A stretch of DNA of 64,000 nt, taken from contig OX419760.1 in assembly GCA_948567375.1 (NCBI GenBank), positions 45,384,001-45,448,000 on the forward strand. Direction: 5' to 3'. Below, piece by piece: positions 23,641-35,430 of the stretch; within the stretch, counting starts at the first letter, position 1, and every line of letters starts with the position of its first letter. The translations under genes and the position numbers were made by a program. Source of the stretch: Lunularia cruciata (taxonomy: Eukaryota; Streptophyta; Marchantiopsida; Lunulariales; Lunulariaceae). Under the pieces are notes generated by a model. It was not told the DNA's origin, made no database searches, and saw only the letters and a list, made by a program, of their open reading frames with translations.

Positions 23641-25639
23641 TTAACACTTGTCACACAACAATAGTTGGACTTCTAGCAAGTTGGAGCTGATGCTAGGTGG
23701 TTATATATCTACTTGTGTGGATTTGGGAAACTCCTTATCTATGGCTTTGGAGTGCTATGGTGGGGTATTGCACAAGGTCACAAAAGATGAAATTGAGATA
23801 TTGGTAAGGATTGAGGATTTAGGAGTGCTTGGTTGATGGATTAATGGGGATTGAAGAAGAAGTGTTGGAATGTTTAAGATTTCTTAATTGATCAAATTGA
23901 GGGATTTATTAAGAAAAGAATTTTAGGATTTCAAGAAAGAGGATTTGTGAGACAAGAATTTATAAATCAATTGGATGGGATGATTGGAGGGAGTGGGTTT
24001 TGATAAGAAGAGTTTCAATAGACAGAGCAAGGAAAATTGAGAGTGGATTTTGATAGGAAGGATTTTAATAAATAGAGCAAGGAATCAAGAGTGTGTTTTA
24101 ACTGGAAGTATTCTTGATCTACAAAGGAAGAGAAAAGGGTTTCAAGGTTTCATGATCAACAAAGGAACAAAGGATAGTTTCAAGAGTTTTGGTTCAACTG
24201 ATAGGAATTAAAGGAGAGGTTAGAGCATTCTAGGAATTCTTTTTTGATTGGATTGACATGAGGAATATCTATTAAAAGTTCTTGATAAACAAGAGGGATT
24301 TTCCAATATTGATAGGAAGTGAGGAAAAAGACATCATACTTCATATAGTTGTGAAGAAAATTTTACTTTGTAAACTTCTTTGAGTAAATATCTTAAGTTT
24401 AAGAAATTTCTTGAACAAAAAATGCTCATGTGAATTTCAAATTTTGTGTTTGGAATGAATGAAGGATTGAGGAGTAATTGGATTAAATTAGAAATTCTAT
24501 CCAAACAGTGTTTATTCAACAAAGATTCTAGTCTTTTGGTAGTGGAAATTAAACTCCACAACATTGTAGTTAGAAAGATTTTGTAATCATAGCCTTTGAA
24601 CCTCTACATAATTTGTACATATTTAGATAAGATACAATAAAAAGGTCTTGTGTTATTATTTTAACTAACAAGCTAATGGCAATGAAAAAAGGTTGAGGTG
24701 GCTATTCCACATGGACTGTGCCTACGGAAGATAAGATTAGGATAAGATTAAGATAAGATTAACAAGGAGTAGATGTAATTAGTGGATCTCTAGCACTTTG
24801 TAGCCATTGGATTTCTTCATGGCTAGGTAGAAATTGTATAAAAGGCTTAGGGCCTATGTTCACCGGGTCTATTTGATCCATCCTTCTTTTGCAATAAATG
24901 AAGTTTATACCATCAAGACTCTTGAGTCAAGGTATGTGCATTAGTCTACATTTTGTAGTGATTACATGCTTAATTGAGTGGGAGGGAGGAATCTTGATGT
25001 ATTAGCATAAGCACTTGAGTGAGTGGAATCATTCATGTGGAACTAGAGTAAGAAACCCTAGGTGCTCACAAAGGTCAAGAACAATACAATGATTGTTCAA
25101 CATACACTTGGAGTATTGTAAAGTAAGACTACCTTGTAGATTACCCAATGTGGTCATTCAAGAAAGACTACGATGGTATTGAACCTTTTGGGAAGAGTAG
25201 AACACTACTCATAGTCATAGTTGTTAGTGTGATAGGATCCTTGGAAATCCTACCTCTACTTTGTACGTGCATTCTATGATATAGTGTGTAGTACCTTGTG
25301 GTCAAGTTGATCTTGTTGGATTATGAAGCTTGTAATGCAAAAAAAAACACTCAAATGGCCCAAGTGACTCAATGACACAAATCTAGAATTGGTTGTCTTA
25401 AGTAGGTAACATGGGAATCCAAGGTGAAGTGACCTTTGTTACAATATGGATAATCACATCCAAGAGTTATTTGGATTAAATCTATAATGAGCATGATTAA
25501 TAGTGATTTTATATCTTTATAATGACCTTGAGGAGGTGGTTGTACCCTCTTTTGGAAATGAGTTTGCTCAAGAGGTTAAAAAAAATTAGGTTATCATATT
25601 TCTGACACTTTATCTTAGTTTTTGCCACCTTCAACTAGT
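23641..25639. other. AT-rich sequence with a possible decayed LTR near 24,700-24,960
   Basis: A 58-bp imperfect repeat (GATTTTGATA(G/A)GAAG...AGAGCAAGGAA) occurs near 23,990-24,090. Around 24,720-24,920 there are GATAAGATTA repeats, a TATA-like TGTATAAAAGGCTTAG and an AATAAATGAAG, the order of an LTR promoter and poly(A) region. A similar diverged arrangement is at 33,655-33,800. Phrases at 25,530-25,585 (GGTTGTACCCTCTTTTGG, CAAGAGGTTAAA) recur near 35,260-35,310. No coding region recognised. Confidence 0.35.
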
Positions 25640-25686
25640 ATCCTCATGAGACCAACCCAATGCTTTTGGGTTGGTCTCATGAGGAT
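25640..25686. repeat. Perfect 21-bp inverted repeat (hairpin), 5-nt loop
   Basis: Arms at 25,640-25,660 and 25,666-25,686 are exact reverse complements (core GAGACCAACCCAA / TTGGGTTGGTCTC) around the loop TGCTT. The surrounding sequence is not palindromic, so this is a discrete hairpin. Function unknown. Confidence 0.85.
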
Positions 25687-26116
25687 TTACAAATTTGAAC
25701 AACCCCAAGTCCTTATAACTACTCCTTGGGAAACCAAGGATTATGACACTAATTGTATATCCAATGGTACTAATAGTGCACACAATGTCTCTAATGGAAT
25801 AAAATATTGCTATTAATTAGTCAATGAGTTGGTACCAATAGAACTATGACCACCAAGATAATCACTCAAGCATCCTAGCAAACTAGCTTAGGTACTCCAA
25901 ATATCATGATAGCTATTGTATGTTGATGCACATCCTTCAAACATGGTACATACAAATTTGTCATCAAAAAATTTTAGATCAAACATCTTACCCATGGATA
26001 CCTAATACAAGAACATTCTCTAAAGATCCTCATACAAGGAGTAATAATGTTATTGACTACCATAAAGTCTACTCCTCGTAGCATCTCAAAAGAGAACAAC
26101 AATCTAATTCAAGGTG

Positions 26117-26290
26117 TTGTCAAACTTGACTACCTTGGTATGCATCATTAAGTTGATAGATATTTGGTTATGTAACTATTTTGTATAAATTAAAAACAAT
26201 TTTGTTGTCAAACTTGACTACCTTGGTACAAATTATTAAGTTGATAGATATTTGCTTATGTAACTATTTTTTATAAATTAAAAAAAAATT
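26117..26290. repeat. Two-copy tandem duplication, period 87 bp
   Basis: TTGTCAAACTTGACTACCTT starts at 26,117 and 26,204. The copies also share AAGTTGATAGATATTTG and TATGTAACTATTTT, and are nearly identical. Confidence 0.8.
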
Positions 26291-27062
26291 TGTAATAAAG
26301 AGGAAAATTTTTAGATCAGTTTTTTGAATGGACTAGAAATTACTATTGGTTAAACCTAAGACAAGAGAAAGAAAATATTCTCATGAGAGAAAGAGGTAAA
26401 TTTCTTGCTATATGGATCAATGTAGTTGTTCCAATTTTAATCCCATATACTATTCTAATTGATGATGAATTGTGGTTGGGAAAAAAATTTAATAACAAAT
26501 TTTTATTTTTTTTTAAATATAAATATAAGTGATCACTTTCATTATAAAATCCCAAATTATTTCATTTATCTTTTTATGCAATGATATTATTGAAAGTCAC
26601 ATTTTTCTTAAGATATAATATATAATTGGATTTCTTAGGAAAAAACTGTGTAAAAACTCTACTACTTTTGTATTTTGAAACCCATTAGGAATCTTAAGAA
26701 AGAAAGCGGATCTACCTTGATAAAGGACTTTGGAATTATGTATACATATATAAACATTGATTCTTATAAAAGGCAAAATCTCCTTTTTAGGAAATAGCTT
26801 CAATCATTCTAGATAGACCATACAAAAAATTTTAGAAGTATACTTACTAGATGACAAGGATATCCTCATTAAGCAGATTCAGCTTTCACAAATATTATTT
26901 GTTTATTTTGAAATTCCCATCATTTTTGGCTTTTGGTATCATTGCTTCCTAAGGATGAAAAGACAAGATAAGGATAACGTCAAGTGTTATGCATTTGGCT
27001 CAATGAAAATCATCCAAGCATTATCACAAATAATTTCTATCCAAATAGTCTAGGCTATTCAC
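26291..27062. other. AT-rich intergenic sequence
   Basis: Homopolymer runs and short open frames only; nothing recognised. Confidence 0.4.
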
Positions 27063-27278
27063 TCATGGCTCTAATATAAGCCATGAATCCATGGCCTAGA
27101 CTATTAGCTTTCATATTAGAGCCATGATACCTAATCACACTTCAAGGCATTACTAAAAGCTCATGGCTCTAATATAAGCCATGAATGCATGGTCTAGACT
27201 ATTAGCTTTCATATTAGAGCCATGATACCTAATCAACGCTTTAAGGCATAGCTAAAAGCTCCGACAAAACTTTTGGAG
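27063..27278. repeat. 108-bp tandem duplication containing inverted repeats
   Basis: Copies start at 27,063 and 27,171. Each contains CATGGCTCTAATAT (27,064-27,077 in copy 1) and its exact reverse complement ATATTAGAGCCATG (27,113-27,126), so each copy can fold into a hairpin. Adjacent short palindromes (AAGCCATGAATCCATGGC) reinforce it. Confidence 0.8.
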
Positions 27279-27657
27279 ATTTTATTAACAAAACTAGTAA
27301 TAGTGATTCTAATTCTTTTGATGATAGTATTCCTTCCTAGTTTATCTTCTCTTTTACTCTTTCTCCTTGCAAATATTTAGAGTACTTTCTAAATATTTTT
27401 GCCAACTTATCTTTTAATATACTTGATGTTGATATATTTTTCCACCACGTACTTCCCTACCACTTGCTACACTCTAACAAAATAGGTTCCATTTTGCCAC
27501 TTATGTTCCACTAAGAACCCATGATTTATTTCCTCTCCACTTTTTTGTTTCATTGGTTTGCATTTGTCCTCCTTCTTTTAAGCATGACAAAATAAATAAA
27601 TAAAAGTCTAAAATTTTCTTTTTTATCCTCCACAATACTCTAATTCTTTGAGAGCCA
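27279..27657. other. AT-rich intergenic sequence
   Basis: Pyrimidine-rich tracts; no gene or repeat recognised. Confidence 0.4.
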
Positions 27658-28346
27658 TGTAATAACCATTTGTGCATGTGTGTGGTATTGTGATATTTAG
27701 TTTGGTATTACAAGTACTTGAGAGATATTATTTATATAGAGATAAAGGATGGTTCTACATTAGTCATGATTGGCTAAAGTTAGTCATAGCTAAAATAGAA
27801 AGGATCTTACTTTAGAGGAAGTGGAAAAGATGAGCACCACTATTTTGGACTCTAGTGTATTGACTTGGTATTATTCTTAGGTGTTTGGCTTTGAGGAAAG
27901 AGTTGAGAACTCTTGGATCCACAAGCCTTTTTGTTTCAGATTCTTCTATAATCCAAGGATAGCCCATGTGAAGGAATCCTTGACTTAGTGGTTGGGTCAA
28001 GATAAGACCACATGCTTAGGAGAATATTCCCATGACTATGGATATTCCTTTAGCTTTTTGACTGTATTTGACTTTTAGCCTAGTAACTTGAATTACTCTA
28101 GTAATTAGTGGTGCCTAACTATTTCACAAGTATATAAACAAGGGGTGAGGCGGTACTTATCAACCTTTCATTTACAACTATCTCTCTCTCTCTCATTGAT
28201 TTCTCTAGTGAACAATGTCTTGAGTCTTTGAGTATTAGCCTTGGAGGAGTATGATGGAGTTGGGGCTCTTTGCCTTCTTAGTCCATGGTGCGCTATCATA
28301 ATAGCCATCAGTGGTTCATCTTGAGTGAGAGCTAGGCCGGCTCATA
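27658..28346 (+). mobile_element. 689-bp solo-LTR-like module
   Basis: It begins TGTAATAACCATTTG and ends GGCTCATA (consensus GGCTCACA inferred from the three copies, i.e. TG...CA). It contains a TATA-like TATATAAACAAGGGG near 28,130 and a CT microsatellite near 28,183. It is flanked by AGCCA (27,653-27,657) and GGCCA (28,347-28,351), a 4-of-5 match consistent with an aged 5-bp target duplication. No primer site follows, so a solo LTR is the simplest reading. Homologous copies are at 57,238-57,925 and 390-825 (minus). Confidence 0.65.
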
Positions 28347-28580
28347 GGCCAAGGTATTGAGGAGGAGGAAGATAAAACAAAGTTCAATTTGCATACACTT
28401 AAACTACTAAATTAGAAATAGATTCTTCTCTAGCTCTACACTATTTTAGAGGTAAGCTCAAGGAACATATATTGCCATCATCTGTACAAAAAAACCATAA
28501 AAACCCCTACCAAAATGATAGATGCTATTTTTTTTAAAAGAGATTATCCAAGGATAATCTAATAATTAAAGCAATGAGTG

Positions 28581-28948
28581 TGTAATAATATCAAGTCACC
28601 AAAAGCTAAGTAGCTAAAGGAGGTTAGAACTAGCATATATCTAGAAATTCTAAGAATGTTCTAGAACACTCTAAGAATTTAATTTCTTGGGGAGAAGTTT
28701 CTAGAAATTTCCAAAAGACTAAGTAGCTTAAATTTTAAGTAAAAATCTAGCTTAGCTTGTACTCCAAGAAAGTGGACTCCTTGGATATGCTAGAAGTAAC
28801 TTTTTTACACATTTCCTTTGGAATCTTGTACTTCTTTTACCTAGAAATACCAAAGGTCAAGCTAAGCCCAAGTATTTGGAGTTTTCCTTTAATTGGGAGT
28901 TCTTAATTTGATCTTCCATTCTCCTATTTTTGTCCTTGGTATGTTACA
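28581..28948 (+). repeat. Copy B 5' LTR (chromovirus family)
   Basis: Begins TGTAATAATATCAAG and ends GGTATGTTACA. It holds a perfect heat-shock-element motif GAATGTTCTAGAA at 28,654-28,666. A primer-site remnant TGGTACCAAATA follows at 28,949-28,960 (consensus TGGTATCAGAGC). It resembles the 3' LTR at 38,689-39,082. Confidence 0.75.
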
Positions 28949-29345
28949 TGGTACCAAATAGAAATAAGGTGGAAGGAATCTATGGACTACCAAATCAATT
29001 TCCACCAAAATTTTGGGATTTTTGTATCCATATATTATTAAAGCATCATTTCCATCATTTCATCCTTGTATGCTTTAGCCAAGAGTTCTTGAATGTGATC
29101 ACCTTGTCCAATTTTTATTTATGGAGAACTGATGGACATATTTCATCTATGTATTAACTTAGATATATTTGTGAGCAAGTAGTTTGGTAGAGTAATAATT
29201 ATGGTGGCAAAAGCAAGAATACATGATTTCATCATTGTTATGCAATAGCAAATCAAGTATCTCACTTGAGTAGACTATGAGAAGGGAAGGATTGTGATAG
29301 TCATTGACTTGAGAAAATGGAAAGAGCAACTTTCCAATAAGAAGA
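28949..29345 (+). mobile_element. Copy B: PBS and gag leader/N-terminus
   Basis: Aligns by eye with copy C at 57,972-58,380: leader phrases (ACCAAATC...CCACCAAA...TTGGG, GATCACCTTGTC) and the gag start with ATGGTGGCAA. Stops and frameshifts throughout. Confidence 0.7.
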
Positions 29346-32060
29346 ACCATATTTGGAAACAACAATAAGTTACAATAACAAACAACAATAACTTAATATT
29401 GGTATTGTCACTACACAACAAGCTATGGATTAGGAATTCAACAATATAATGTGAAGAGACTCTGGAGTATATCAGGATTTGAGAAAATAAGCACCTTCTT
29501 ATATGTATGCCAATTGGATTTTGACATACTAATAGATCAAGTTTGATTCCTAAAACTTAATGCATTTGAAGTTAGGAGTTAACCATGTGCAATAATGAAT
29601 TTTATGTGTGCTTGTGAGTGATTTTTCAAAGCTAAAAATTGTCTAAATGATTGGAGACCAATCCTCTTAGCTTTGAGCTAATTTGAAAGAGTGCCAAACA
29701 TGGTGGCAATTCCAAGTAAAGCAAGTTCAATAACAATTTGTTATGCCAATTTGACATGGGAAGACTTCAAGTGAAATAAGTGGGAGATTCCAAGGAATGA
29801 AAGGTATATAAGCTACATTAGATTGTTTGATAACCCAATAAATATTTACACTTAGGCTACTAATTGACACTACTTCTAATGGTCTATAACTTTGAATAAC
29901 TACAACTACAAAGGACTTTGAATTAATTCTTACTCCAAAGATCCTATAACTACAAATACCTTCTTCCAATGAAGTATCTTTTGCCTAAAGTTTTTACTGC
30001 AAAGAATTACCTTTGACTTTAAAATTCCTAAAGAAGGCTTGATCTGCTCTTTGTAACCAAATATCTCTAATGAATAGGTATTATAAATTTGTGTAAACTT
30101 CTTATCTAAATGTTCCATAAGCCTAATAGCCAATTGGTCCCTTTTTTTGTAGGTTTCTCTTCTAACTTCTGGACTTGCAACTTAAGTTCATGTATTTGTT
30201 GTATATGTTATCATATATATGTTTCATGTATATTTTATCATGTATTTTTACCATATTGAGCCTTTGTTGCTTTCTCTTGTCCTACTTCCTCCAACAATCC
30301 TACAAAGTGGTCACAAGCTTCCTACAGTTGCTTGATGGCCTTCCATTTCTCTTCCTCCAAGTGTTGGTTCAAAATCTCCACTTCTTTCTTTACCTCCTCA
30401 AGCATGTGGGGTTGATTAGATTCTCTCTCTGTCTTTTGTTTTCTTCTTCAATTCCTTGACTAGGTGCTCCAATTAGATCGCCACGTCCTTCTAGTACTTG
30501 TACATATGCAATTCCAAGGTCACTACTCAGAACTTGGTTTATTCTAGCTTGCCCTAAATACTTACCACTTCTCTGTCTTGTGTCTTAAGCTGGTCTTTGT
30601 ACCCAAGCTGATTTTGTTTCTGTTCTAGCCAAAGGGCTCTTACTTCTCCTTGGAGCGTCTTAATCTCATCTTTGTACTAGCTATGATGTGCTACAAGTGC
30701 AGAGTTTTTTAGTTTTACCTCATGGTTTTCTAGCATGATTTCATTCACCTTCCTTGCCTCTTCCTTGTACAGATTCTTGGCCTTTGCTATTTCTTTCTTC
30801 AAGTGGTCTTCCTTTGCATTTCAAGTGTAGATTACAATGTGAAGTTTTCAAATCAAGGTCATATAATCCACCACATTGGAGTAGAATTATTGGTACATGG
30901 ACAAGAGTAGTTCCATTAGTTCTTGAGTTGCTCCCACCAAATGAATGATGAAATGTGCTCCTTCTTGCACAAGCACTTTGGGTTCTTGAACCAATCCTCC
31001 TCCTACTTCAACTTGTGTTTCACTTGGAAGGTTTATGCTTTCTTCCTCCACTTTGACTTTCTCTTCTTTTTCTTGATGCTACTCTTTGGCTTCTTGTTGT
31101 CCTCCACTCTAAAGTTCTACTTGTTGTTGTTCTTTGGTGTCTAATTGCTCTTCTTTGTGGACTTTTGCTTTTGGTTGGAGCTAGGAGGTACTTTGAATCA
31201 ATATAATGTTCTCCAATTTTTGTTGGTCTTGTTATGGGCATTTCCTCTCAGGTCCATAGTTGATATTTCCTTCCTCTCCTCATCTCATGAAAGATTCCAA
31301 AGTCACTCAACTCATAATTCTAAAGTAAAAGCAAAGATGCTTGCTTTAAATCACCTCACTCTTATATCAAACTTTCTATTTGTAGATTTTTGGGCCACAA
31401 AGGATTTTCAGATGTTTCTCATGGGTTTTTTATAAACACCATGTTTCATATCTATGTTAGGATTGGGTACAAAGGCAAAGAATGGACAGTTTTGAAGGCA
31501 ATAAGAGCTACAAAGACTTGTTGAGACTTGAGATTTTTAAACTCACTCAAATTTGAGACTAAAATTGATTTGGAAAAAGTGAAATTGATCAATAGACACT
31601 TGGGTTTATAGCTAGACTTTTCAATTGTTATTCTTTAGTGATTAAGTAGTTGGCAAGCCATCCTTCTCCACACATGCAAATGAAACCTTTGGTGAGTATT
31701 CCTCTTCCACATATGAAAGCCCTTGCTAAATGCAAACATTCTTCCTTGAAAGCAAATGGTCTTTGGTAGTAGGTCTTTAACCAATGGTGAATTCAAATTG
31801 ATGTAAGGTCTTCAAGTAAAATGGAATTCTTCACATCCAACAACCCTTTAGACTTGTATAATTTAGCACTTTTTGTTCAAAGTGCACTTTGATTCATGAT
31901 TTTTCCTTTGTACTATGATATGTATAGACATAACTTGAAAAGAAACTCAACTAAGAAGTTTTCCTTCCTAAACAAGAAATTATTCTATTGTATCTTTACA
32001 AACAAGAATAAATTTAACAAAATGAACATATTTTGTATAAATAAGTGCACCATTGATCAA
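29346..32060. mobile_element. Insert inside copy B gag, with a minus-strand coiled-coil coding relic
   Basis: This stretch has no counterpart in copy C, so it is inferred to be inserted or rearranged. From about 31,250 down to 29,730 the minus strand carries broken segments with coding character: Lys/Arg-rich stretches near 31,000-31,150 and a heptad-like Glu/Lys/Leu stretch (EVKKEVEILNQHLEEERW) near 30,290-30,400. There are many stops, and the protein family was not recognised. Insert termini and target duplication were not resolved. Confidence 0.35.
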
Positions 32061-32850
32061 TTGGAAAAATTGAAGCCAGTTGGTTTTGTGGGAAGTTACA
32101 TCACCAAATTCTAGGATACAATGATGTAAATTCAAGAGATAAATGAAGGCAAAGCACTTGATTGGTGTGTGAGAGTGTTGAAATTATGCAATAAAATGGA
32201 AGTAACCATAAAAGGATCTAGATATTTGGAAGAAGCCATATAACTAGGCAAGTGCTTTGATTCTCGAATTACTACAACTTGGTCTTGACCAAGACATTCA
32301 TAGAACCTACAAACACATCAAGCATGGGTGGACAAGCCAGTACTAAGAAAGATGAATGTCATCTAATAGAGATCACTTTGCCAGATATTGAATAGTTGAG
32401 ACAAAATAGTAGTTGTTTCTGTTGTTGCTAAATTGGACATTATATTGTAAAATGTCCAAGCAAGAATAGAAGACTTCATTAATTGCACAAATGGAGTCCT
32501 TGGAGTATGATGATCAAGGAAATGAATGTTCATAATAGGATATATCAAATTTTTTTATTGATAATTTAATTAATACCAATAGCATTAAAGGTTTACTTAT
32601 GCAAATCTGATTCACTTGCAAGGTATTAGATCATAGTCAAAAAACTTGGATTGGTGATATTTAGTTCTAAGAAATGAATGTCCATGCAATTAGTAAAGGA
32701 ATGATATAAGTACCCTTATCAAGCCAATATATACAACAAATCAATGATGGCAAATAATAGAAAGGTCTACCTTTTCATCTCACATCTTGATGAATTCAAG
32801 GTAACAAAAAACTATTCCAATTGTATGAGATTTGTGGTACCTACCTTTAT
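32061..32850 (+). mobile_element. Copy B: gag C-terminus, zinc knuckle and start of protease
   Basis: Matches copy C 58,670-59,440: the GAAGCCAT...CTTTGATTC phrase near 32,232-32,265, a zinc-knuckle remnant near 32,410-32,460, and the protease lead-in at 32,600-32,760. Coding is destroyed. Confidence 0.65.
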
Positions 32851-35430
32851 AAAAAATCTGCAATTTTGTCTTGTTATGTTTTTTTTAAGGCTATGATAGA
32901 ATAATTTCATGTTCAGAGAAAGAAACCTCTTACTTGGGTGTTCTTTGGATATAATTTTGTAGTGTGAAGAAGATAGGTGCAAATAACTTATGTATGAAGA
33001 TTTAGTAAGCAAAAGATCCTACTTTGAAGAGTCTTGCTCCAAAGCAAATTCAGCTCCAAAGGAAATTTACTACAATCACTTTATTGTGGATATCTTCATG
33101 ATTACAAGATCAAATTGAGGGTTCTTTATCTTTTTAGAAGCATCTTCTCAAAGGCTTTCCATTGACACAAAGATTGCAGTGTTTGGAGGTTTCTAACAAA
33201 AGTTAAGAGTATTTTAAGTTTCAAAATTCCCAAGGGTTTCAAAAATGATGGAGGAATATAAGGAGATTCCTTTTTGGCTGAAGGCTGCTCAAGAAGAAAT
33301 CAAGAAGGAGAATGAGGCCAGAGAAGACCGATCTGTCTTGGTGGGATAATCACCAATAAAGTCATAGATCTCTTCAATGCCAAGACCAAAGAAGAAGAAT
33401 ATTTCAAAGGCCTTTTTGATCATTTAATTGAGATTGCAAAGGATGCAGTGGTAGTAAAGATAACTCCTCCTTAGAACAATTATAGGCAAAGATAATTCTT
33501 TGTAGTAATATTTGGAGCAAAAGAAACCTTCTTAGTTATATGACCTTCATAGATGTATACTTTAGAGTAGTAAGTCCAAAGAGGACAACACTATAAGATG
33601 TCTTTGGAGAAGAAGTAATAACTTTCTTGACACACATTAGGTGTCTAATTAACCTACATGTGGGTAGGATAAGATAGGATAAAATTTAAAATGTACAATG
33701 TAGATGTTGGTAAGAGATCTTTGGAATACCTCAACTATTAGATCTTTGCAAGTTTCAGTAGAGGAATCTATTTAAGGCTTTTAATAAGTGTAAATATTCA
33801 TTTATTCCTTTAACCATAATACAACAAAAGTGCCAAAAGCTCTTTGTCATTGTTGCATTAACTCCACGTATTCATGGATGTCCTTATCGAGTAGGTGTGA
33901 GGAAATTTGTAATAGAACACAAGAACTTGAGTGTATGTAAACATTTTCATTTGATTGAGGTGTGTGATCCTTGAGGTTCTGAAGGAGCAAATCAATGCCT
34001 TGAATGACCACAAAACATGAAAAGCAAAGATTAATTGCCAAGCCCCCTTAATTGTAATACCCTACAATTAAGGAGTCTGAAACCTCACAAATATTGCAAA
34101 TAGACTTTGCTCAGACCTCAAAAATACCATCAAGGTCCACTGTGTAAACTATAATTTTCTAGGTCTACCATGTGAATTTCACTTCTTTGGTTCTCTTGCA
34201 AACTGCACTTCTCTATGTTTTTTGCATAAATTGCACTTGTTTGGTCCTCTTGCATTCCTCCATGCCACATTGTACTTTGTTCTTCATGCATGTTGTGCTT
34301 TTTTTATGCCCTTATACCCATTATGAGGAAGGAGTCTACTGCAAACTTCATTTCTCATATGTTTTTGCAAGCAAAGACCATCAAACTAGTGAGGTGATGA
34401 ATTTCCTCCAGTACTGCACTTTGAGCTTTATTGCATTGATAGAAGACAATTCATAGAAGTTATTCAAGCTTATTGTGATCATCTATTGCTGCATTTCAAA
34501 GATACAAGTATTGACCTAATCAGCTTGCAGTTGTCCAAGTTGTTCAAGAAGACCCACAATTCAAAGAAGCAATGGTGAATAATTCATATGCTTCAAAAGG
34601 CTTCAAACTTCAAAGAGTACAAACCACATGGCTAAGAAATAGTGTTGAATAATTTAAATGCTTCAAAGAGTGTCATTCAATAAGAACCATAGTAAAAAGC
34701 AATGATGAATAATTTAGATGCTTTAAAAGGCTTCAAAATGTGTTGCGCCGATGCAAGATCAATTTCCATTGCTTGAAAATTTTGTGAAGGCAATGCTCTG
34801 ATGATTGAGTATAAATTTTCTGTCATTGGACAGGAGAAAGGTGACTACTGAGTTGATCTTTTTGACTTCTTGTTTGAAAGAATATTAATTTGTAAGGAGC
34901 TCAAGACTTTGGAAAATTATCTCACAACCTCTATGTATATAAAGTTGTTCGTTCCAATTTATAGTTTTGCAGGTTCATCACAAATATCATAAATAAAATT
35001 GACTATGCTTCACAAATAGCATCTTTGTGGTATTTTTGTGAAAACCCACAATTAATGGAGCTTTTAGTAATTATTAATGTAAAGAATCCTTTGGAGTTGA
35101 GCCTGATGAGATAGGTAATGTGTAGCAGTTGGAGTTGATGTCTTTGTAATGAAGTGGCCGGTTTAGGTTGAGTGAATCATCACCTTTATGATCAATTTGG
35201 AATTTACTTGTAGTGAAAGTGATTACTTTTTTTTATGTGCCATAGTACGCCATAGAAGGTGACACTACCCTCTTATGAAAATGGTTCTTGTCCAAGAGGT
35301 TAAATACATTTGAATGAATGAACTACAAGATAGGTAGTGACATTTCTTTTCAATTCTAGCCAATTTTAACTCATATCCTTGAGAGACCTATTTCTTATTG
35401 TTATATCACCTTTTGGTCAAAATTAGGTGG
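32851..35430. other. Insert between copy B protease and RT
   Basis: No counterpart in copy C. It contains a short open stretch from 33,243 (MMEEYKEIPFWLKAAQEE), followed after a frameshift by an acidic segment to about 33,465; family not recognised. GATAAGATAGGATAAAAT plus a TATTTAAGGC TATA-like site at 33,660-33,780 resemble the LTR-like region at 24,720-24,920. Near 35,260-35,310 it shares phrases with 25,530-25,585. Possibly a second decayed LTR element lying within copy B. Confidence 0.35.
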
